From: Sulfuricella denitrificans skB26
Lineage (GTDB): Bacteria; Pseudomonadota; Gammaproteobacteria; Burkholderiales; Sulfuricellaceae
DNA length: 64,000 bases
Assembly (NCBI RefSeq): GCF_000297055.2
Contig: NC_022357.1
Span: 2,944,501-3,008,500, forward strand
Direction of reading: 5' to 3'
Shown: positions 35,076 through 44,500 of the stretch, one piece after another
Layout: the number at the start of each line of letters is the position of its first letter
How positions within the stretch are numbered: position 1 is the stretch's first letter
Position numbers and translations under genes: made by a program
Notes under the pieces: generated by a model
The model's input: the letters and a program-made list of their open reading frames with translations, nothing else
Databases searched by the model: none
What the model was told of the DNA's origin: nothing

Positions 35076-36325
35076 TGCGCCGCTTATACACCCTGCTACT
35101 GTATCTCTTGTTGCCTTACATTCTGTTCCATCTGTTATGGCGATCCCGGCGCCAGCCCGGCTACCTGCGTCATATCGGTGAGCGTTTTGGTTTTTATCGC
35201 GGCCAGCCGGCTACCCCACTGATCTGGCTGCACGCGGTATCGGTGGGAGAGACTCGCGCCGCAGTGCCGCTGGTTACCCAATTGCAGGCACGTTATCCAG
35301 AACACCGTATCCTGCTCACCCACATGACACCCACTGGCCGGGATACCGGCAGGCAGTTGTTCGGCGATCAAGTTCTGCAATGCTATCTGCCCTATGATTT
35401 TCCGATTGCGACAAGGCGCTTTCTTCGTCACTTCAAGCCCGAAATCGGGCTGCTGATGGAAACCGAAATCTGGTTCAACCTGGTACAGATCTGTAAGAAA
35501 ACCGGGGTGCCGCTACTACTTGTCAACGCGCGGATGTCGGAAAAATCGGCGCGCAAATATGGCCGTTTCAAAACACTTACTCGTGACAGCCTGCAATCAC
35601 TTTCGGTAATTGCAGGCCAAACCGAGGCAGATGCAAGACGATTGGTGGAATTAGGCGCACCTTCCGTGAATATTACCGGCAACCTCAAGTTCGATATCGC
35701 CGTACCACAAAGCGCGATCTCCCTTGGAAAAAACCTGCGGGAACAATTCGGAGCTGTACGCCCGGTGTTTCTTGCCGCCAGCACACGGGAAGGCGAGGAA
35801 GTGCTGATTATTGAAGCGCTAGCCAGAATCGACATCCCCAACCTGCTCATCGTCATCGTGCCGCGCCATCCGCAACGCTTCGACCAGGTGGCGGATATGC
35901 TGACGCAACGCGACATCCGCTTCCAGCGCCGTTCGGCAAACCAAGTCGTTGCCCCGGAAACCCAAGTAGTGTTGGGCGACAGCATGGGGGAGATGTTCTC
36001 CTATTACGCTACCTGCGATATCGCTTTCATCGGCGGCAGCCTGCTGCCGCTCGGTGGCCAGAATCTGATTGAGGCGGCAGCGATGGGCAAGCCGATTTTG
36101 ATCGGCCCGCACACTTTCAACTTTTCGGAAGTAACCGAACTTGCCGTTCAGGCTGGCGCTGCGCAACGCGTGGCTAATGCCGAGGAGTTAGCATTAATGG
36201 TCAGGGATTTGCTGAAAACACCGGAGAGAATGAAAGCCATGTCGGTTACGGCGCTGACTTTTGCCGACCGGCATCGCGGCGCAACGGAACGACTGATGAC
36301 GCTGATCGAGCCTTGTATCAGCTGA
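35072..36325 (+). CDS. waaA: 3-deoxy-D-manno-octulosonic acid (Kdo) transferase
   Basis: A 417-residue GT30 enzyme that transfers Kdo from CMP-Kdo to lipid IVA. One N-terminal membrane anchor (about 5-23) is followed by LIWLHAVSVGETRAAVPL, which holds the catalytic Glu in VGE. THMTPTGRDTGRQL, LMETEIWFNLVQ and ITGNLKFDI lead to the C-domain with FIGGSLLPLGGQNLIEAAA, a CMP-Kdo-binding loop. The gene is coupled to waaC. A hairpin just after its stop probably ends the transcript. Confidence 0.95.
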   Translation: MMRRLYTLLLYLLLPYILFHLLWRSRRQPGYLRHIGERFGFYRGQPATPLIWLHAVSVGETRAAVPLVTQLQARYPEHRILLTHMTPTGRDTGRQLFGDQVLQCYLPYDFPIATRRFLRHFKPEIGLLMETEIWFNLVQICKKTGVPLLLVNARMSEKSARKYGRFKTLTRDSLQSLSVIAGQTEADARRLVELGAPSVNITGNLKFDIAVPQSAISLGKNLREQFGAVRPVFLAASTREGEEVLIIEALARIDIPNLLIVIVPRHPQRFDQVADMLTQRDIRFQRRSANQVVAPETQVVLGDSMGEMFSYYATCDIAFIGGSLLPLGGQNLIEAAAMGKPILIGPHTFNFSEVTELAVQAGAAQRVANAEELALMVRDLLKTPERMKAMSVTALTFADRHRGATERLMTLIEPCIS

Positions 36326-36362
36326 GTGCTGAGATTTTACTCATTACTCAGCACTTTCAATT
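36325..36362. terminator. Hairpin between convergent waaA and tolC-like genes
   Basis: AGTGCTGAG (36325-36333) and CTCAGCACT (36347-36355) form a perfect 9-bp stem with a 13-base loop, overlapping the last base of waaA. The following bases on the plus strand are TTCAATTCAAATG, so the U run is poor. It could serve either convergent transcript. Confidence 0.5.
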
Positions 36363-36369
36363 CAAATGT

Positions 36370-37698
36370 TTATTTCCCCAACCAGCGATTGACCTGCTCG
36401 ACATCCTCGTCTTGCAGCGACCCTACCGCGGACTTGAGCTTGAGCTGGCTGATAATGTAATTGTAGCGCGCCTGCGACAAATCACGCTTGGCCGTATAAA
36501 GCTGCTGCTGGGCATTCAATACATCCACGTTGGTACGCACCCCCACTTCCTGACCTAGCCGGGTGGAGTCGAGCGAGCTCTGGCTCGACACCAGCGCCTG
36601 CTCCAGTGCCTTGACCTGAGCCAGGCCGCTGGTCACACCCAGAAAAGCTTGCCGGGTCTGTAATGCGGCCTGCCGATTGCCCAGCTCCAGATCCTGTCGG
36701 GCTTTTTCCTTGTTGGCCAATGCTTCACGCACCTTCGAATTGACGCTGCCACCCTGAAAAATCGGCAGGTTCAACTGCAAGCCGACGGTTTGGCTGGTGA
36801 CCGTGCCACTGACCAGGTAGCTGGAATTGCTGCTTTGACCGTAGCCCGCCACCAAGTCAAGAGTGGGATGGTGACCGCCACGGTTTCTTTCAACTTCCTG
36901 CGTTGCTATTTCTAGCGCGGCGCGCTGAATCGCGATCTGCGGACTTTGCTGTTCGGCCTGCTCGACCCATTTCGTCATGTCGTTGGGTTCAGGCAGGACA
37001 AGAGGAAGCTTGTCATTCAGCGCATTGAGATGTGCTGGTATCTTGCCGAGGATCAGTTGCAAAGCGCGATTCTTGATTTCGAGATCATTCTGTGCGGCAA
37101 TTTCCTGAGCTGTAGTGAGATCGAATCGCGCCTGAGCCTCGTGAGTATCGGTAATGGTGACGGTACCCACCTCGAAATTGCGCTTGGCCATTTCCAGCTG
37201 CTCGCCGATGGCGGCCTTCTGGGCGCCGGCCAAGGCAACATTATCCTGGGCGAGCAGAACGTCGAAATAAGCCTGGGCGACTCTGACGATCAGGTCCTGC
37301 CGGGCGACGGCAAACTGCGCCTCAGCCTGAACAACCTGGCTTTTGGATTGCTCATATAGGGCAAAATTCTGTTTACGATAGACCGGCTGGGTCAGGGACA
37401 GATTATAGCCGTTGGCGTTGTATTGCCGGTTGGAGGTAGGCGAATCCACCTCGTTTCTGGAAGTGTTGGCGCTCAGATTGATGCTCGGCAACAGCAGGGC
37501 GAGGCCCTGTGGCGCTTTTTCCTGGCCGGCTTCATAGGCGGCACGCGCCGAGGCATAGGCAGCATCCTGCTGCTGCGCATCGCGATACACTTCCATCAGG
37601 TTGGCGGCATAGGCAGGGCTGGCGAGCAGCGCAAGAAGCGCGAGTGGCAAGGATTTCATCCGGATGCCCGGCAAACTGGATGTTACGCGTGACTTCAT
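36370..37698 (-). CDS. TolC family outer membrane channel protein
   Basis: A 442-residue outer membrane efflux protein. The signal peptide has a hydrophobic core LPLALLALLASPAYA and probable cleavage after AYA (about residue 31). The ATG at 37698 has AAGGGAT upstream. A second ATG at 37659 (MKSLPLAL) would give a more typical signal peptide. LMEVYRDAQQQDAAYASARA, YDVLLAQDNVALA (family landmark region) and LNLPIFQGGSVNSKVREA mark the two OEP repeats, and GVRTNVDVLNAQQQLY is the conserved C-terminal motif. It forms the trimeric exit duct for type I secretion or RND efflux. No partner pump is in the window. Confidence 0.9.
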   Translation of the reverse strand: MKSRVTSSLPGIRMKSLPLALLALLASPAYAANLMEVYRDAQQQDAAYASARAAYEAGQEKAPQGLALLLPSINLSANTSRNEVDSPTSNRQYNANGYNLSLTQPVYRKQNFALYEQSKSQVVQAEAQFAVARQDLIVRVAQAYFDVLLAQDNVALAGAQKAAIGEQLEMAKRNFEVGTVTITDTHEAQARFDLTTAQEIAAQNDLEIKNRALQLILGKIPAHLNALNDKLPLVLPEPNDMTKWVEQAEQQSPQIAIQRAALEIATQEVERNRGGHHPTLDLVAGYGQSSNSSYLVSGTVTSQTVGLQLNLPIFQGGSVNSKVREALANKEKARQDLELGNRQAALQTRQAFLGVTSGLAQVKALEQALVSSQSSLDSTRLGQEVGVRTNVDVLNAQQQLYTAKRDLSQARYNYIISQLKLKSAVGSLQDEDVEQVNRWLGK

Positions 37699-37752
37699 TT
37701 TCTATCCCTTAATACAACCAATGACAGCGGCTAGCATGCCCTGACCGATCAG

Positions 37753-37771
37753 GCCGTCACCACCTGACGGC
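37753..37771 (-). terminator. Hairpin downstream of the Pcm-like gene
   Basis: GCCGTCA (37753-37759) and TGACGGC (37765-37771) form a perfect 7-bp GC-rich stem with a five-base loop, 12 bases past the stop of the minus-strand Pcm-like gene. There is no T run, so any termination would be weak or factor-dependent. Confidence 0.3.
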
Positions 37772-37783
37772 GAAGAAATCTAT

Positions 37784-38449
37784 TTAAAATACGAAGCGCT
37801 GGGGTTGCATTGCATTCTTCAGAGGAGGGACGCTGGTCTCAAATAGATTGGTCGTACGATACACGCCCTTGGCAACGCAGGTAATCAATTGGGCTTCCAT
37901 GACCGGCGATTCGCCAACCACGGCAAATAACCTGCCGCCAACTTTCAGATCCGCCTGAAACGCCTCAGGTAGTACCGGGACCGAACCAGTCAATACAATC
38001 ACATCATACGGGCCGGCCTGTTTCCATCCGCGGGCCGCATCCCCTACCTCCAGGGTAATATTTGCGATGCCATGCTGCTTAAGCATAGCTGCTGCTTGCG
38101 ACGAGAATTCAGGGACAATTTCAACGCTATGCACGGAGCCCCCGTGTGCCATGCGCGCCAGCAAAGCGGTCAGATAGCCGCTGCCGGTACCCACTTCCAG
38201 CACTTGGTCCGTAGATTTCACGCCAACTTCCTGCAGGATTTTCGCCTCAAATTTGGGCGACAGCATCGCCTCACCGTGACCCAAGGGAATTTCCATATCG
38301 GAAAAAGCCAGCTCCCGGTATTGTTCGGGAACAAAATCCTCGCGCCGAATCTGGCGCAGTAAGTCCAGAACGTCCTGATCCAGCACGTCCCAAGGACGAA
38401 TCTGCTGTTCCACCATATTAAAACGGGCCCGTTCAATGTCCATGTTCAT
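37784..38449 (-). CDS. Protein-L-isoaspartate O-methyltransferase-like protein
   Basis: A 221-residue class I methyltransferase of the Pcm superfamily. VLEVGTGSGYLTALLARMA at 83-101 is the SAM loop. VHSVEIVPEFSSQAAAML and YDVIVLTGSVPVLPEAFQ follow in the Pcm order. The region normally reading as the isoaspartyl substrate site (S-Q-P-x-x-V-A) is GHGEAMLSPKFEAK here, so true isoaspartate repair is uncertain. Proteins of this divergent subgroup often neighbour tolC-like genes in betaproteobacteria, as here. Two starts, M1 and M3, are possible. The gene is divergent from the thiC leader. Confidence 0.8.
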   Translation of the reverse strand: MNMDIERARFNMVEQQIRPWDVLDQDVLDLLRQIRREDFVPEQYRELAFSDMEIPLGHGEAMLSPKFEAKILQEVGVKSTDQVLEVGTGSGYLTALLARMAHGGSVHSVEIVPEFSSQAAAMLKQHGIANITLEVGDAARGWKQAGPYDVIVLTGSVPVLPEAFQADLKVGGRLFAVVGESPVMEAQLITCVAKGVYRTTNLFETSVPPLKNAMQPQRFVF

Positions 38450-38518
38450 ATCCCTCCGAAATTAAGGTTATGCTAATACTTGCAATTATTCCACATTTCC
38501 ATTAGTTTCACACACTTT

Positions 38519-38603
38519 GCTAGGGGTCCGCGCTTCAACAACCTGAGGCCGGTGAGAAATACCCTCTGAACCTGATACGGGTAATGCCGTCGTAGGAAAG
38601 CAT
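38519..38603 (+). promoter_or_regulatory. TPP riboswitch (THI box) of thiC
   Basis: The leader begins AGGGGTCC, has CCGGTGAGAAATACCC (the TGAGA of P2/J) and then CTGAACCTGATACGGGTAAT, followed by GCCGTCGTAGGAAAG. These are the conserved pyrimidine- and pyrophosphate-sensing parts of the thiamine pyrophosphate riboswitch. It ends about 40 bases before the thiC ATG. An AGGAG at 38632-38636 is the ribosome binding site, so control could be at translation, as is usual in Gram-negatives. TPP binding would shut off thiC. Confidence 0.92.
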
Positions 38604-38605
38604 AG

Positions 38606-40516
<1,911 letters not shown>

Positions 40517-40519
40517 TCC

Positions 40520-41347
40520 GTGGATCCTATCCTTCTGCTAAAAGCCCTGACCCTCGGCATCGTCGAGGGTCTCACCGAATTTCTGCCGGTTTCCAGCACA
40601 GGCCACCTGATCCTGGTGGGCGACCTGCTCGACTTCAACGACGACAAAGGCAAGATGTTCGAGATCGTCATCCAGTTCGCGGCGATACTCGCGGTATGCT
40701 GGGAATTTCGCGCCCGGCTGGGTAGTGTCGTCACCGGCCTGCGGGCGGGTAGGGAGGATGCGCAGCGCTTCGTGCTCAACCTGGCTGTCGCCTTTATGCC
40801 CGCAGCCATACTTGGCCTGCTGTTCGCCAGCAAGATCAAGCAATACCTGTTCAAGCCGGTGCCGGTTGCGCTGGCCTTCATCGTCGGGGGGGTATTGATC
40901 CTGTGGGCGGAGCGGCGCAAGCATGTCATCCGTGTTGAGCGGGTGGACAACATGGGCTGGCGCGATGCGCTGAAGGTCGGACTGGCGCAGTCACTGGCGC
41001 TGATTCCCGGTACTTCGCGCTCCGGTGCGACCATCATAGGAGGACTGTTTTTCGGCATGTCGCGCCAGGCGGCCACGGAGTTCTCCTTCTTCCTGGCTAT
41101 TCCCACCCTGTTCGCAGCCACGGCTTACGAACTGATCAAATATCGTTACCTGCTGAATACAGACGACCTGGGAATGTTTGCGGTGGGCGGCGCAGCGTCG
41201 TTTGTCAGCGCTTTTTTTGCAGTGCGGGGCTTGCTTCGCTACATCAGCCACCACGATTTTTCTGCCTTTGCCTGGTACCGCATCGGCTTCGGCATCATCG
41301 TACTTCTAACTGCTTACACCGGAGCGGTAAGTTGGTCAGTCAGCTAA
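40520..41347 (+). CDS. uppP: Undecaprenyl-diphosphatase
   Basis: A 275-residue BacA/UppP membrane phosphatase that recycles undecaprenyl pyrophosphate to the monophosphate carrier used for peptidoglycan and glycans. [20 protein letters not shown] (residues 13-32) has the catalytic Glu and Ser-Ser-Thr-Gly-His. [15 protein letters not shown] holds the second conserved motif with the catalytic Arg. About seven or eight helices are predicted. The start is GTG at 40520, four bases after the thiC stop with no strong ribosome site, so translation is probably coupled. Confidence 0.95.
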   Translation: MDPILLLKALTLGIVEGLTEFLPVSSTGHLILVGDLLDFNDDKGKMFEIVIQFAAILAVCWEFRARLGSVVTGLRAGREDAQRFVLNLAVAFMPAAILGLLFASKIKQYLFKPVPVALAFIVGGVLILWAERRKHVIRVERVDNMGWRDALKVGLAQSLALIPGTSRSGATIIGGLFFGMSRQAATEFSFFLAIPTLFAATAYELIKYRYLLNTDDLGMFAVGGAASFVSAFFAVRGLLRYISHHDFSAFAWYRIGFGIIVLLTAYTGAVSWSVS

Positions 41348-41378
41348 TTCCATTTCCAAAAAAATAGTGAAATCGCAG

Positions 41379-41396
41379 AGTGTGCGGACACACACT
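41379..41396. terminator. Weak hairpin between convergent uppP and chpA
   Basis: AGTGTG (41379-41384) and CACACT (41391-41396) form a six-base stem in the 169-bp gap between two convergent genes. No T run adjoins it. The rest of the gap shows no other feature. Confidence 0.25.
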
Positions 41397-41516
41397 AAAT
41401 AATTATTGGGATTTGAAATTAAATTCGAACAAATTGGCCTGGAGCGAAGCAGAATCGAGAAAAACCCGGACTCCACCCCGCTTCATCCAAGCCAGGTGAT
41501 CAGGAATAGAACGCAT

Positions 41517-44500
41517 CTACGGTTTCTTGAGGAAACCGGCGATATGGTCGAGTAACTCGTCTTCCTGGAAGGGCTTACCCAGGTAGGCGTTGACGCCCAG
41601 TTCCATCGCGTAGTTGCGGTGCTTTTCCGCAGTTCGCGAAGTAATCATGATGATAGGAATATGCGCAGTTTGCGGGTCGCTGCGCACATTCTTGGTCAAT
41701 TCAAAGCCGTCCATGCGCGGCATCTCGATATCCACCAGCATGACGTCTGGCAAAATCTCCTGCAAGTGCTGCAGGGCATCCACACCATCCTTGGCAGTCA
41801 CCACCTGGTACCCTTCCTTCGACAGCAGGCGGGAGGTGATCTTGCGCACCGTCAGGGAATCGTCTACCACCATAATGGTCGGCGCAACCGCTTCGGGCAT
41901 CGGTGCTACTGACACCGTACCGAGGAATGAAGGTACCTGCATAGCCATACGCTGCACCAACGGAGCGGGATTGATGATCAGCGCAACCTGACCATTGCCC
42001 AGCACCGTTGCCCCGGCTATACCGGGCACGCGGGCAAGCTGCGGCCCAATATTCTTGATCACGATTTCCTGGTTGCCCAGAATCTCATCCACTTGCACCG
42101 CGACGCGCTGGCTACCGCTCCTGAGCAGCAACGTCATGGCATAGCGATGCATCTCCGGCACCTGCTCCTTGTCGCCCAGGAGCCTCGGCAGATAGAACAG
42201 CGGATAGCGGTTATTCTGCCACTCAATCTCGCCTTTCCGCTGAATTTCCTCCAGCCCGGCTGATTTGAACTCCTTGACCTGTTCCACCATCGACGAGGGA
42301 AGGGCATAAATTTTTTCGCCAGTACGTACCAACACGGCCTGCGCTACGGCAAGTGTAAGTGGTAAATAGATGCTAAATATTGCTCCGCCATGCTCTCCCG
42401 GAATTGCCTCGACACGTCCGCCTAGACCCGCTATCTCGCTGCGCACCACATCCAGTCCAACACCGCGCCCAGCAACCTGGGTCACCTGCTGAGCAGTGGA
42501 AAATCCGGGCTCAAAGATCATGTCGACCAGTCGTGCAGGAGTAATATCGCTATCTGCCTGGAGCCTGCCGATTTGGACTGCGTGTTTACGAATCGCTTCC
42601 AGATTGAATCCGGCGCCATCATCAACCAAGGTCAGCACGATTTCATTGCCTTCCTGGCGTGCCTCGATACGGATAGCCCCGGCTTCCGCCTTACCAGCCT
42701 GAATCCTGTCTGCCACACTTTCCACGCCATGCACCATGGAATTTCGCAGCAGATGCTCGAAGGGTGCGGTCATTTTTTCCAGCACGCTTCGGTCCAACTC
42801 CACTTCTCCGCCCTTTATCTCCAGGTTCGCCTTTTTGTCCAGTTCCCTGGCAGTTTGCCGAACAATGCGATGGAGCCGATCAGTAATGCTCGACAGCGGC
42901 ACCATTCGGATGTGCATCAGCTCTTGCTGCAATTCACGATTCTGCCGTGCCTGCTGCAGCAACGCAGCATCGGCTTCACCCAAACTTTTTAGCAGACTCT
43001 GCTGCACCGTAGCGACGTCATTCACGCTCTCGGCCAGGAAGCGGGTCAACTCCTGAAAACGGGTAAATCGGTCAAACTCAAGTGGATCGAATGTCTCTGC
43101 AACACCGCCGGTCTGATTTGCCTGGGACTGCATCCGGCTTTCCGCCTGAATTTCAATCTCGCGAACCTGGTTGCGCAGGCGGATGACGTTTTCCGTCAAC
43201 TCCAATAATGACTGCTTGAAGCTCTGCATCTCGCCTTCGACGCGGGAGCGCGCGATACTGATCTCACCCGCTTCGTTGACCAGCCTGTCCAGAATATCTG
43301 CGCGCACCCGCAATTGTTGCACGCCGGGTTTTGCCGATGCTGGCAGCAGTTGGAGATCTGGTTGACCCGCCGTGGTTTCCGCAGATATTGGAGTTTCTGT
43401 CCCAGCCTGCAGGCGATCCAGCAAGTCGCCGATCTTGTCAAAATAGGTGAAGAGTTCATCGAACAAGGAGGCCGCAGGGGCACCCGCCTCCGTCGAATCA
43501 ACCACCAGGGTTTCCATGTTGTGTACCAGGTCGCCCAACTGCAACGCGCCGGCCATACGGGCACTACCCTTGAAGGTATGCAGCGATCTCTGCAGGTCTT
43601 GCGGCGCCTGTCGGTCAGCAGGTTTTTCCCGCCATGCACGTACCTGAGTACCAACCAGCGGATACAGATCCTGCGCTTCCTCCAGAAACAGGGGCAGGAT
43701 GTCCTGATCAATGTCATCGCGAGATGTCGGCATCGGCACTTCAAACGCCGCTGTCCGGACCACTTCAACTCGCCTCTCTACCTCAGGAAATACGGCAATT
43801 GGCTTCGCGATTTTGGCTGGCTTCACCGCTTCGGCTACCGCGCGTTCTATCAGAGCCGATGAGGCGGCCTTTTCTCCGTCCGCGCGCGCTTTTTTAACCA
43901 ACGCTTGCAGCGAACGGACTAACTGCTTTGCCGGTTTCGGCATTTTTTGTTCTTCGACTGCCTGCACCATCTTGTTCAGCGCGACGACTGCATCACCGGT
44001 CACTTTGACCTGCTTACCATTGGCCGGTCGTGGGTGCTCCAACATTTCCCTGAGCCATTCCTCCAGTTCAAAACTAAGCTGGGCCGATGCCGGAAATCCC
44101 ACGGTACGGGAAATGCCGCACAGGGTATGGGCAGCGCGCATGAAATCTTCCCGAATTGGCAAGTCCGGCTGATCTTCCAGACGCGCCAGCTCTTCCCGCA
44201 GAACTGCAACCCGCTGCTTGGCCTCGCTCATGAAAATATCGAAAAGCGCACTCGGCAGGGTGACATCACCAATCACTATATCGGTTTCAGGCAGCGGCTC
44301 AGGCTCGGCCTCTTCTGCATTCAACTCAAGAGATACTGAAACAAGTTCCTCAATGCCAGGGGCCTCGGTCTCAACGACAGCCGTCTGCTCAACTTCCTCG
44401 ACAAGCGGCTGGCTGATTTCTTCAGTCGGCTCCGGAGCTTCAAGCATAATCTCTTCAGCAGGCAACGCTTCTGCCCCTGGGGATTCTTCAACAGCAGATG

